From positions 1 to 54,410 of the forward strand of contig JASHPF010000061.1 in the NCBI GenBank assembly GCA_030038295.1: a stretch of 54,410 nt of DNA, in the 5' to 3' direction. The position numbers and the translations under genes are program-made. Each line of letters begins with the position of its first letter. Within the stretch, counting starts at the first letter, position 1. Of the stretch, positions 44,495 to 53,220 are shown piece by piece. The notes below the pieces were generated by a model. It ran no database searches and was not told the DNA's origin. It saw only the letters and a list, made by a program, of their open reading frames with translations. This DNA comes from Streptosporangiaceae bacterium (lineage in GTDB: Bacteria; Actinomycetota; Actinomycetes; Streptosporangiales; Streptosporangiaceae).

Positions 44495-44728
44495 CTAAGC
44501 GCCATTGAGCCTGGCGCGCCGTCGGACCTCGTACTCGTGCACGATCGCGCTGGCGTAACCGTGCGAAAGGCCGTGCTCATCGGACAGCCACTGCGTCCGC
44601 TCGGTACGACGCAGGAGGGCAGGGCCAGATTCTATCCGGCTGAACCACTCTCGGAGCTGGAGTCCCGTCACTGTCGGGATGCGGTCGATGATGTGCTGAT
44701 GCATCTCCGGAGAGTGGGTCAGGGACAA
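44495..44728 (-). CDS. DUF4287 domain protein
   Basis: A 77-residue protein with the DUF4287 core: HQHIIDRIPTVTGLQLREWF, SGPALLRRTERTQWLSDEHG and SHGYASAIVHEYEVRRRAR. Function unknown. I place the start at TTG 44728 because a strong GGAGGT stands five bases upstream of it; an ATG at 44704 and a GTG at 44776 are alternatives. It precedes the F420-dependent oxidoreductase on the same strand. Confidence 0.8.
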   Translation of the reverse strand: MSLTHSPEMHQHIIDRIPTVTGLQLREWFSRIESGPALLRRTERTQWLSDEHGLSHGYASAIVHEYEVRRRARLNGA

Positions 44729-44982
44729 GTCGCACCTCCGAGGCGAAGGAAGTCCTTGCAGTCGAGAGTGCACCACCGTCGCCCGGCTGACAACCCCTGG
44801 CGGCCGGCGTTCCGTAATGTGTCGGCTAGCCCCCGGCTACCTTCCGGACAAAGCCCCCATCGTGGCCGACCGCACCCCAGCCGACCCCGGCGAAGGCCAC
44901 AATCACGCCGGTCACCCCCAATAACGGTTATGACCGGCGCTCTTGCAGCCGCTGCCGCGGCCCCGGCTGAGCCGTCAGCGGC

Positions 44983-46200
44983 TCAGCTCAGCCGCTCGAA
45001 GATCATGGCCATGCCCTGCCCGCCGCCCACGCACATCGTCTCCAGGCCGATGGCCCTGTCGTGGAACTGCAGGCTGTTCAGCAGCGTGGAGGTAATGCGC
45101 GCGCCGGTCATGCCGAACGGGTGACCGACCGCGATTGCCCCGCCGTTGACGTTGAGCTTGTCGATGTCGATGCCGAGGTCGCGGTACGACGGGATCACCT
45201 GCGCGGCGAAGGCCTCGTTGATCTCCACGAGGTCGACATCGTCGATGGTCATGCCGGCCCGGCTCAGTGCCTGGCGGGAGGCCTCAACCGGGCCGAGTCC
45301 CATGATCTCGGGCGACAGGGCGGTCACGCCGGTCGACACGATCCGGGCGAGCGGCGTGATGCCCAGCTCGGCTGCCTTGGTGTCGCTCATGACCACGACG
45401 GCCGCCGCCCCATCGTTGAGCGGGCAGCAGTTGCCGGCGGTCACGGTGCCGTCCGGCCGGAACACCGGCTGCAGCTGCGCCACCTTCTCCAGCGTCGTGC
45501 CCGGGCGCGGGCCGTCGTCGGCGGAGACCACGGTACCGTCCGGCAGCGTGACAGGCGTGATGTCGCGCTGCCAGAAGCCGTCAGCCAGCGCCTTCTCGGC
45601 GAGGTTCTGCGACCGGACGCCGAACTCGTCCTGCTCAGCGCGGCTGATCCCGCGGAGCTGGGCCACGTTCTCCGCCGTCTGGCCCATGGCGATGTAGATG
45701 TCGGGGAGCCTGCCGTCGGTGCGGGGGTCGGTCCAGGTGAAGCCGCCCCTGGCCATCTCCGCGGCGCGCGCCTCTGCGGCGGCGAACACCGGGTTCTTGG
45801 TGTCCGGCTGGCCGTCGCTGCTGCCCTTGCTGAACCGGCTGACGCACTCGACGCCGGCGGAGATATAGATGTCACCTTCGCCCGCCTTGATGGCGTGGAA
45901 GGCAATCCGCGTGCTCTGGAGCGACGACGAGCAGTACCGCGTGATGGTGGTGCCCGGCAGCGAGTCGTAGCCGAGCATGATCGCGACCACGCGCGCCATG
46001 TTGTAGCCCTGCTCGCCGCCGGGCAGCCCGCAGCCGAGGATGAGGTCGCTGATCTGCGCAGGATCGACCTGCGGCACCTTGGCGAGTGCCGCGGTGATCA
46101 GCTGCGCGGTGAGGTCATCGGGACGGATGGTGGTGAGCGACCCCTTGAACGCCCGGCCGATGGGCGAGCGGGCGATGGCGACGACGACTGCCTCCGGCAT
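44983..46200 (-). CDS. Acetyl-CoA C-acyltransferase (thiolase)
   Basis: A 405-residue thiolase of the degradative type, cleaving 3-ketoacyl-CoA to acetyl-CoA and a shortened acyl-CoA. Catalytic residues: Cys90 in TITRYCSSSLQS, His in AVGHPFGMTGARI and Cys in ETMCVGGGQGMAMIFE. The typical EINEAFAAQ block is present. Start ATG 46200 has GGGAG upstream; the frame extends six codons further to a TTG. Divergent from the fhs gene, with a palindromic region between. No partner FadB gene is adjacent. Confidence 0.95.
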   Translation of the reverse strand: MPEAVVVAIARSPIGRAFKGSLTTIRPDDLTAQLITAALAKVPQVDPAQISDLILGCGLPGGEQGYNMARVVAIMLGYDSLPGTTITRYCSSSLQSTRIAFHAIKAGEGDIYISAGVECVSRFSKGSSDGQPDTKNPVFAAAEARAAEMARGGFTWTDPRTDGRLPDIYIAMGQTAENVAQLRGISRAEQDEFGVRSQNLAEKALADGFWQRDITPVTLPDGTVVSADDGPRPGTTLEKVAQLQPVFRPDGTVTAGNCCPLNDGAAAVVVMSDTKAAELGITPLARIVSTGVTALSPEIMGLGPVEASRQALSRAGMTIDDVDLVEINEAFAAQVIPSYRDLGIDIDKLNVNGGAIAVGHPFGMTGARITSTLLNSLQFHDRAIGLETMCVGGGQGMAMIFERLS

Positions 46201-46288
46201 GGCGACTCCCTGCGACAAGTCCGCTGTTACTCACTAGCAGCTTAATGAAACGCGGGCCGTTGGTCGCTTCCGCGCCGCTCGGAGCGGG

Positions 46289-46299
46289 CTAGTCACTAG
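46289..46299. promoter_or_regulatory. Palindrome CTAGT-C-ACTAG between thiolase and fhs
   Basis: A perfect 11-base palindrome in the divergent promoter region. The half word TCACTAG also occurs at 46231-46237, near the thiolase start, giving two similar sites 62 bases apart. An operator role is inferred only. Confidence 0.4.
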
Positions 46300-46431
46300 G
46301 TTTGTCCCTGGTAACAGAGCACCGGAATGAGGCATTGTGCCGGCGCCCAATGTCCAGAGCAGACCCGGTACAGCAGCCTTGAACCAACGCGCCGGGACTT
46401 GAGCTGGGCTCGGCCGACCTGCGGAGGGACC

Positions 46432-48129
46432 ATGGCATTCCCGAGCGACCTGGAGATAGCCAGGGGAGCGCTGCTCAAGCCGCTGGAGGATGTGGCCGCC
46501 GAGATGGGCATCGGCCCGCACCTGCTGGAGCCGTACGGCGAGCAGGTCATGAAGGTCAAGCTGGCCGCCATCGAAGAACTGGCCAACCGGCCGGTCGCGA
46601 AGTACGTCGTGGTCACCGCGATCACGCCCACCCCGCTCGGCGAGGGCAAGACCACCACGACTGTCGGGCTCGGTCAGGGCCTGCACCGTATCGGCAAGCA
46701 GGCCACCGTGACCATCAGGCAGCCGTCGATGGGCCCGACATTCGGCATCAAGGGCGGCGCTGCGGGCGGCGGGTACAGCCAGGTCGTTCCCATGGAAGTG
46801 CTGAACCTGCACCTCACCGGCGATATGCACGCCGTGACGGCGGCGCACAACCTGCTGTCGGCGATGATCGACAACCACCTCTACCAGGGCAACGCGCTCG
46901 GCATCGACCAGCACAACATCACCTGGCGCCGGGTCCTTGATGTGAACGACCGGGCACTGCGCAACATCATCGTCGGGCTCGGCAACCGTGGCGACGGCGT
47001 GCCGCGGCAGACCGGATTCGATATCACGGCCGCCTCGGAGGTCATGGCAACCCTGGCGCTGACGTCCTCCCTGGCCGATCTGCGCGCCCGGCTCAGCCGG
47101 ATCGTCATCGGCTACACCTCCGGTGGCACCCCGGTCACCGCCGAGCAGCTCACCGCGGCCGGCTCGATGGCGGTCATGCTGCGAGACGCGATCAAGCCGA
47201 ACCTCATGCAGACGCTGGAGAACACGCCGGTGCTCGTGCACACCGGCCCGTTCGGCAACATCGCGACCGGGAACTCGTCGGTGATCGCCGACCTGATCGC
47301 CATCCACGGCGGCGACTACCTGATCACCGAGGCCGGCTTCGGCGCGGACATGGGCGCCGAGCGCTTCTTCAACATCAAGTGCCGCACGTCCGGCCTCGTG
47401 CCGAACGCCGCGGTCGTCGTGGCCACGGTGCGCGCGCTCAAGGCGCACTCGGGCAAGTACCGGATCGTGGCCGGCCGGCCGCTGCCGGAGGATCTGCTCG
47501 CGGAGAACCCCGACGACGTCATCGCAGGCGCCGCGAACCTGCGCAAGCAGATTGAGAACGTCCGGGTGCACGGCGTGCCCGCGGTCGTCGCCATCAACGC
47601 CTTCCCCACCGACCACGCCAGCGAGCATCAGGCGATCAGGGAGATCGCCGCCGAGATGGGCGCCCGGTCAGCGGTATGCACGCACTTCGCCGACGGTGGC
47701 GCTGGGGCGGTCGAGCTGGCCGAGGCGGTGGCCGAGGCCGCGGACGAGCCATCGCACTACCAGCCGCTGTACCCACTGTCCGCCAGCCTGCGGGAGAAGA
47801 TCGAGACGGTGGCCACGAAGGTCTACGGGGCGGCCAAGGTCGAGTACTCGGCGGATGCCAGCAAGCAGCTCGACACCTACGAAAAGGCAGGCTTCGGCAA
47901 CCTGCCGGTCTGCATCGCCAAGACGAACCTGTCCATCTCCTCGGATCCGTCGCTCAAGGGCGCGCCCACTGGCTGGACGCTGCCGGTCAGGGAGGTGCGC
48001 GCGTCGGTCGGTGCCGGGTTCGTGTACCCGATCTGCGGCGAAATCCGGACAATGCCAGGTCTCGGCAGCAGCCCCGCCGCGACCCGGATCGACCTCGACG
48101 ACGACGGGCTGATCGTCGGCTTGTCCTGA
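46432..48129 (+). CDS. fhs: Formate--tetrahydrofolate ligase
   Basis: A 565-residue enzyme making 10-formyl-THF from formate, ATP and tetrahydrofolate, feeding one-carbon metabolism. The ATP site is ITPTPLGEGKTTTTVGLGQG; other signatures are RQPSMGPTFGIKGGAAGGGY and the folate-site region with VLVHTGPFGNIATGNSSVI and ITEAGFGADMGAERF. The ATG at 46432 follows GCGGAGGGACC; the open frame upstream lacks similarity. Full length for the family. It is a single gene with its own promoter region. Confidence 0.97.
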   Translation: MAFPSDLEIARGALLKPLEDVAAEMGIGPHLLEPYGEQVMKVKLAAIEELANRPVAKYVVVTAITPTPLGEGKTTTTVGLGQGLHRIGKQATVTIRQPSMGPTFGIKGGAAGGGYSQVVPMEVLNLHLTGDMHAVTAAHNLLSAMIDNHLYQGNALGIDQHNITWRRVLDVNDRALRNIIVGLGNRGDGVPRQTGFDITAASEVMATLALTSSLADLRARLSRIVIGYTSGGTPVTAEQLTAAGSMAVMLRDAIKPNLMQTLENTPVLVHTGPFGNIATGNSSVIADLIAIHGGDYLITEAGFGADMGAERFFNIKCRTSGLVPNAAVVVATVRALKAHSGKYRIVAGRPLPEDLLAENPDDVIAGAANLRKQIENVRVHGVPAVVAINAFPTDHASEHQAIREIAAEMGARSAVCTHFADGGAGAVELAEAVAEAADEPSHYQPLYPLSASLREKIETVATKVYGAAKVEYSADASKQLDTYEKAGFGNLPVCIAKTNLSISSDPSLKGAPTGWTLPVREVRASVGAGFVYPICGEIRTMPGLGSSPAATRIDLDDDGLIVGLS

Positions 48130-48195
48130 CCGCGAATCCCGTCAGCGCGCAGACATGTGCGTGTCCTGGCGGGCAAAGTCTTCGCGATCATGAAG

Positions 48196-48205
48196 TAAGC
48201 GCTTA
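48196..48205. promoter_or_regulatory. Palindrome TAAGCGCTTA upstream of the cystathionine beta-synthase gene
   Basis: A perfect ten-base palindrome lying just before TAGGGT (48215-48220), which could be the -10 box of the downstream gene. Position is suitable for an operator; no regulator is indicated. Confidence 0.3.
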
Positions 48206-48305
48206 GCAGGCGGCTAGGGTGCTTATGCGGCCGCGCCGGGGCGGGCGGCGTGGTGGGATACCGTCGAAAGATGCGTTCCACCACGGCGACGGCAAAGGTA
48301 GCCCC

Positions 48306-49697
48306 ATGCAGGTGCACGAGTCCCTGATCGACTTGTTCGGGAACACACCCCTGGTCCGGCTGCGCAAGGTCACCCGCGGCCTGCCAGGCGCCGGGACCGA
48401 CCCAGCCGTGCTCGCGAAGGTCGAGTACTTCAATCCCGGCGGCTCGGTGAAGGACCGGATCGCGCTCCGGATGATCGAGGCCGCCGAGCGCTCGGGGGAG
48501 CTCAAGCCGGGCGGCGTCATCGTGGAGCCCACCTCGGGCAACACCGGCGTCGGCCTTGCAATCGTGGCGGCCGAGAAGGGGTACCGCTGCCTGTTCGTCT
48601 GCCCGGACAAGGTGGGCCAGGACAAGATCAGCGTGCTGCGCGCGTACGGCGCAGACGTGGTCGTCTGCCCGTCGACCGTGTCGCCTAGCCACCCGGACTC
48701 CTATTACTCGGTGTCCGATCGGCTCGCCAGGGAGACGCCCGGCGGCTGGAAGCCCAACCAGTACGCCAACCCGGAGAACCCGCTCTCGCACTACCACTCC
48801 ACCGGCCCGGAGATCTGGGCGCAGACCGAGGGACGGGTCACGCACTTCGTGGCCGGGATCGGCACCGGCGGCACCATCTCGGGCACCGGACGTTACCTCA
48901 AGGAGGTGTCCGCCGGCCGGGTGCAGGTCATCGGCGCCGACCCGGAGGGCTCGGTGTACTCCGGCGGCACCGGGCGCCCTTATCTCGTGGAGGGCGTCGG
49001 CGAGGACATCTGGCCGGACACCTACGACAAGAGCATCTGCGACCAGATCATCGCGGTCAGCGACGCCGACTCGTTCCTGATGACCCGGCGGCTCGCCCGT
49101 GAGGAGGCGCTGCTGACCGGGGGCTCCTGCGGCATGGCCGTGGTCGCGGCGCTTCGGGTCGCCCGGCAGGCCGCGGCCGGTGACGTCATCGTGGTGCTGC
49201 TGCCAGACGGCGGGCGGGGCTATCTCGGCAAGATCTACAACGACGAGTGGATGACCGACTACGGGTTCCTGACCGCGGAGACGGCCGAGCCCAGGGTCGG
49301 CGACGTGCTGGAGCACAAGCACCGCGGGCTGCCCCCGTTCGTGCACGCTCACCCGACGGACACGGTCCGGCATGTGATCGCCAGCCTGCGCGAGTTCGAC
49401 GTGTCCCAGCTTCCCGTGCTGAGCGCCGAGCCCCCGGTCATGGCCGCCGAGGTTGTCGGCTCGATCGTGGAACACGACCTGCTGGACGCGCTCGTCATGG
49501 GCAAGGCCGCGCCGGACGACGAGGTCGCCGGGCTGATGTCGCCGCCGCTGCCGATGGTCGGCTCGGGCGAGCCGGTCAGCGTCGCGGCCAGGACTCTCGG
49601 CGACGCAGGCGCCGCAATCGTCCTCGTGGACGGCAAGCCGGCCGGGGTGATCACGCGGCAGGACGTCCTTATCTTCCTCTCCGGCGAGCCTGACTAG
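48306..49697 (+). CDS. cbs: Cystathionine beta-synthase
   Basis: A 463-residue PLP enzyme joining serine (or O-acetylserine) and homocysteine to cystathionine, first step of reverse transsulfuration. Residues 1-320 are the PLP fold: Lys49 in FNPGGSVKDRIALRMIE binds PLP, EPTSGNTGVGLAI binds the substrate carboxylate, and GIGTGGTISGTGRYLKE binds the PLP phosphate. Residues 340-460 hold a pair of CBS domains, as in human and mycobacterial (Rv1077) enzymes, a likely SAM- or nucleotide-sensing module. No N-terminal heme region is present. The ATG at 48306 is favoured; the open frame upstream is unrelated. Confidence 0.95.
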   Translation: MQVHESLIDLFGNTPLVRLRKVTRGLPGAGTDPAVLAKVEYFNPGGSVKDRIALRMIEAAERSGELKPGGVIVEPTSGNTGVGLAIVAAEKGYRCLFVCPDKVGQDKISVLRAYGADVVVCPSTVSPSHPDSYYSVSDRLARETPGGWKPNQYANPENPLSHYHSTGPEIWAQTEGRVTHFVAGIGTGGTISGTGRYLKEVSAGRVQVIGADPEGSVYSGGTGRPYLVEGVGEDIWPDTYDKSICDQIIAVSDADSFLMTRRLAREEALLTGGSCGMAVVAALRVARQAAAGDVIVVLLPDGGRGYLGKIYNDEWMTDYGFLTAETAEPRVGDVLEHKHRGLPPFVHAHPTDTVRHVIASLREFDVSQLPVLSAEPPVMAAEVVGSIVEHDLLDALVMGKAAPDDEVAGLMSPPLPMVGSGEPVSVAARTLGDAGAAIVLVDGKPAGVITRQDVLIFLSGEPD

Positions 49698-49727
49698 GCT
49701 GCGTCGGCGGGGCCAGCCCGTTCCCCC

Positions 49728-49733
49728 TAGACT
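49728..49733 (+). promoter_or_regulatory. Possible -10 element of the cystathionine gamma-lyase/synthase gene
   Basis: TAGACT, 52 bases before the ATG at 49786, would start transcription near 49740. It suggests the gene can be expressed apart from the upstream cbs gene. Confidence 0.35.
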
Positions 49734-49785
49734 TGGCCGCCTGGCCGGAGCAGCGGGCGGGCCGCCGGCCGGAGCAGCCAAGGGG

Positions 49786-50973
49786 ATGGCGATCATGCAC
49801 CAGGATGGGTTCGAGACGCTGGCGATCCACGCCGGGCAGGAGGCTGACCCGGCGACCGGCGCGGTCGTGCCGCCTATCTATCAGGTATCGACGTTCAAGC
49901 AGGACGGCGTCGGCGGGCTGCGCGGCAAGGAACTCGGCGCGGCCGCCCGGTGGATCGAGGGGTACGACTACGCGCGCACGGACAACCCGACCAGGGGGGC
50001 GCTGGAGGAGTGCCTCGCCGCGCTCGAGGGCGGCCCGCGGTGCCTGGCGTTCGCGTCCGGGATGGCCGTTGCCGACTGCCTGATCCGGGCGGCATGCCGG
50101 CCCGGTGACCACGTGCTCATCCCCGCCGACGCCTACGGCGGCACCTTCCGGCTGTTCGATAAGGTGCTCGCCGGCTGGGGGCTCAGCTACCAGCCCGTGC
50201 CGATGGCCGACGTCGCCGCGGTGCGGGCCGCGCTCGCGGAGCGACCGGCTCGCCTGGTCTGGGTCGAGTCGCCGACCAATCCGCTCCTCTCCATCGCCGA
50301 CATCGCCGCGCTGCGGCACGTCGCGGCCGACGCGGGAGCGCTGCTCGTCGTCGACAACACCTTCGCGTCGCCGTACCTGCAGCAGCCCCTGGCGCTCGGC
50401 GCGGACGCGGTCGTGCACTCCACGACGAAGTACATCGGGGGTCATTCGGACGTCGTGGGCGGTGCCGTCGTGGTTGCCGACTCCGAGCTGGGCGAGCGGC
50501 TCTATTTTCTGCGGAACGCGGTGGGCTCGGCCCCCGGTCCGTTCGACGCGTGGCTCACGCTGCGGGGCGCCAAGACCCTCGCCGTCCGGATGGACCGGCA
50601 CTGTGAAAACGCGGCCAGGATCGCCGACATGCTGGTCTCACACCCCGCCGTCGGCGCCGTGTACTACCCGGGGCTGGCGTCGCACCCCGGCCACGAGGTG
50701 GCCGCGAAGCAGATGCGCGGGTTCGGCGGGATGGTCTCGTTCCGGGTCCGGGGCGGGCCGGCGGAGGCGGTCGCGGTGTGCGGGCGAACCCGGCTGTTCA
50801 CGCTGGGCGAGTCGCTCGGCGGAGTGGAGTCGCTGATCGAGCACCCGGCCAGGATGACGCACGCGTCGGTCGCCGGGTCACCGCTCGAGGTGCCCGCCGA
50901 CCTGGTCCGGCTGTCGGTCGGCATCGAGTCGTGCGACGACCTGATCGAGGACCTGCGCGCCGCGCTCGGCTAG
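49786..50973 (+). CDS. Cystathionine gamma-lyase / gamma-synthase family PLP enzyme
   Basis: A 395-residue Cys/Met-metabolism PLP enzyme. Lys215 in HSTTKYIGGHSDVVGGAV binds PLP; ESPTNPLLSIADI and the C-terminal GESLGGVESLIEHPARMTH are family signatures. Next to cystathionine beta-synthase the lyase reaction (cystathionine to cysteine, 2-oxobutyrate and ammonia) is most likely; gamma-synthase activity cannot be excluded. An extra segment of about 12 residues after DGVGGLRG (KELGAAARWIEG) is inserted before the usual GYxYxRTxNPT motif near the active-site entrance. ATG 49795 is an alternative start. Confidence 0.93.
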   Translation: MAIMHQDGFETLAIHAGQEADPATGAVVPPIYQVSTFKQDGVGGLRGKELGAAARWIEGYDYARTDNPTRGALEECLAALEGGPRCLAFASGMAVADCLIRAACRPGDHVLIPADAYGGTFRLFDKVLAGWGLSYQPVPMADVAAVRAALAERPARLVWVESPTNPLLSIADIAALRHVAADAGALLVVDNTFASPYLQQPLALGADAVVHSTTKYIGGHSDVVGGAVVVADSELGERLYFLRNAVGSAPGPFDAWLTLRGAKTLAVRMDRHCENAARIADMLVSHPAVGAVYYPGLASHPGHEVAAKQMRGFGGMVSFRVRGGPAEAVAVCGRTRLFTLGESLGGVESLIEHPARMTHASVAGSPLEVPADLVRLSVGIESCDDLIEDLRAALG

Positions 50974-51014
50974 CCTGCGCGGTCTTGGCCGGGCACCCGC
51001 GAGCGCCCCAACGG

Positions 51015-52109
51015 TTAGTGCACCGCAGCCGCCGGAGCGCGCCAGCGCTGCCAGCCCGGGTGGACCGAGAACAGCCGGGACGGAGCCGGCGGCGCGCCGG
51101 CCAGCTCCGCGCGCGGCCGCAGCATCAGCCCCGAGGGCACCGGTTCCCACCACGGCTCGGCGCCGAGCAGCCTGCTGTACAGCTCGACAGGGCCGCCGCG
51201 GCGGGCCTGCACCGCGGCCGGGCCGAGCACTAGCTCGGCGGGGGCGGCCTGGTCGGCTGCCTGCCAGCGGAAGTCGGCGGAGATCCGGACCTGGTCGGCG
51301 TGGTTCGGGAGCGCCGCGTGGGCGGTCAGGCAGTGAAACAGCAGCACGTCGCCGGGCCGGTACTCCGTCGTGGCCCAGCCGTGGGCGTCGGCAGCCAGCA
51401 GCCGCGGCCGGGTCGGCGGGCCCAGGTGGCTGCCGGGGAGTACCGCCAGCCCGCCGAGCTGCGGCGGGATGTCCATGAGCGGCAGCCACGTCGTGAGCAT
51501 GTCCTGGACGCCCGAGACGGCGTAGTCCCGATGCACGTACCGGCCCTTGGTCACCTCGCCGCGCCGCTCCGGGTACACCACCCGCAGTACCTTCACCGGG
51601 TAGCTGAATGCCCCGGTGCCGAGAATCCGCCTGATCACGTCGCGCAGCGGCGCGAGGTACGCGAGCCGATTGAGGCCGCGACTGGCCAGGGCGGCGCGGA
51701 ACGACGGGTCGGCCAGCGCTTCCCGCACGCCGACAGGGCGCCGCGAGCCGGCCGGGGCGGCCCAGTCCCGAGGACGCCACCGGCCGGATGCACCACCGCC
51801 CGGCCAGGCCCGGTGATCGTGGCGCCCGTGGTCGTGACCGGTATGGCCCGGCTCGCCGCTGGCCGGCCCGCCGTCGAGCCGGCTCAGGTCGGTCCAGCCG
51901 CCGAGGCTCAGCTCGGCGTGCACCCCGTCGTAGGCGGCCTGCACGTCCGCGGGACGCAGCAGCCGCCGGAAGAACAGGTAGCCGTCTTCGGCCAGGCGTC
52001 GCCGCAGGCCCGCCTGATCCGCCTGGAGTGCGATGGAGTCGACCAGCTCGCGCACGTCCACTACGGTAACGCCACGTGGGCCCGCTGGTCCGGTGCCGCG
52101 GTCGGTCAT
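51015..52109 (-). CDS. Phytanoyl-CoA dioxygenase family protein
   Basis: A 364-residue Fe(II)/2-oxoglutarate-dependent oxygenase. The iron triad is HRD in GRYVHRDYAVSG plus a later His in LLFHCLTAHAALPN; the 2-oxoglutarate arginine is in QVRISADFRWQ. The N-terminal helix DGYLFFRRLLRPADV is typical of PhyH enzymes. Residues about 85-105 form an insert with HTGHDHGRHDH, possibly metal-binding. Substrate unknown. It is divergent from the TetR-like gene, a frequent regulator-target layout. Confidence 0.88.
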   Translation of the reverse strand: MTDRGTGPAGPRGVTVVDVRELVDSIALQADQAGLRRRLAEDGYLFFRRLLRPADVQAAYDGVHAELSLGGWTDLSRLDGGPASGEPGHTGHDHGRHDHRAWPGGGASGRWRPRDWAAPAGSRRPVGVREALADPSFRAALASRGLNRLAYLAPLRDVIRRILGTGAFSYPVKVLRVVYPERRGEVTKGRYVHRDYAVSGVQDMLTTWLPLMDIPPQLGGLAVLPGSHLGPPTRPRLLAADAHGWATTEYRPGDVLLFHCLTAHAALPNHADQVRISADFRWQAADQAAPAELVLGPAAVQARRGGPVELYSRLLGAEPWWEPVPSGLMLRPRAELAGAPPAPSRLFSVHPGWQRWRAPAAAVH

Positions 52110-52340
52110 CCCCGGCTATTCACGCCGCTCGGTCGCGCGCACCTCATGCCTGCATCGGCGCAGCGGGTCCGGCCAGTGATATCCCCTCCTGGCGAGTGGC
52201 CGCCGGCGCTCCGATCGGCCTGTCGCTATCGCTGACCGGGACGTCACCGCCGCGACCATCGTGACCATACTGGCGGGCGCCGGGCCGAGACCTTCGTCAC
52301 GAGGAGACAACCGAGTCCCCCTAACGCGCGTCACTGTGCT

Positions 52341-53147
52341 ATGAGCCCCCCGGCGCCATCGCGCCACGACGCCACGGCGCAGCGATTCCTGCGTGCCGCG
52401 GTCCAGCTCATGGACGCCTATCTCGAGGACAAGCCTGGCCGGGACCGGCCGGCCAGGCTCCGGGCCATCCGCTTCCCGGCCGCCCTGGACTGGCTGCGGA
52501 CCGCGGATGTCATCCGGCTCGCTGGCGAGGCCCAGGGTAAGGCCGGGACCAGCCGAAAGGCGTTCTTCAACCGCTGGCCCACGCGCGAGGAGTTCGTCCG
52601 CGACGCGCTGGTGTACGCGCTGGTCGCCGAGGTTGCCCCCGGCGATCCGCTGCAGCAGGCGAAAGTGATGCCCGCCGATGCGACCGCCTCGGCGGCCACG
52701 TCGCTCGCCGCGGCGGTGCTGCGCATCTCCGATCAGCTGCTGGACTCGTTGTGTGCCCACCCCCGGAGCTATCTGACCCTGCACGTCGGCCCGTTGCTGC
52801 CGCAGCATCCCCCGGTCTGGGCGGCGGTGCTGCCTGCCATGCGGGAAGGGTCGCAGGTCTGGGCAGACGGATTTGCCGCGCTGGTCACTGACCTCGGTCT
52901 GGTCTTCCGGGCGGGCTGGACCCCGCAGCGGCTCGCGCTGGCGCTGCAGGCCGCGCTCGACGGCTTCGTCCTACGCTTTCGCATTCAGCCCGACGACTAC
53001 CAGGCGTCGCGATGGGAGGGCGCGAGCATTTTCGCCGACACGGTCCTGGCGATCGTCCTCGGCGTGCTTGACCACGAGCGGACCGGAGAGGACGGCCGCG
53101 TCATCCTTGACCGCCTGGTGGGAGGTCGGTCCGCCGGGCCGACCTGA
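52341..53147 (+). CDS. TetR-like transcriptional regulator
   Basis: A 268-residue protein with an N-terminal TetR-type HTH in an unusual form: LRTADVIRLAGEAQGKAGTS leads into RKAFFNRWPTREEFVRDALV, where the normal xxYYHFxSKExL block reads KAFFNRWPTREEF. The rest is a helical ligand-binding domain (ISDQLLDSLCAHPRSYLTL, ALALQAALDGFVLRFRIQP). About 40 extra residues precede the HTH. The divergent dioxygenase gene is a candidate target. Confidence 0.8.
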   Translation: MSPPAPSRHDATAQRFLRAAVQLMDAYLEDKPGRDRPARLRAIRFPAALDWLRTADVIRLAGEAQGKAGTSRKAFFNRWPTREEFVRDALVYALVAEVAPGDPLQQAKVMPADATASAATSLAAAVLRISDQLLDSLCAHPRSYLTLHVGPLLPQHPPVWAAVLPAMREGSQVWADGFAALVTDLGLVFRAGWTPQRLALALQAALDGFVLRFRIQPDDYQASRWEGASIFADTVLAIVLGVLDHERTGEDGRVILDRLVGGRSAGPT

Positions 53148-53220
53148 GACCGAGCGTTCCGGTCGGGGCGGGCGGCCGGTAACTCCCGCGGCCCCTGGGC
53201 GTCGCGCGCATTATTGAGGC

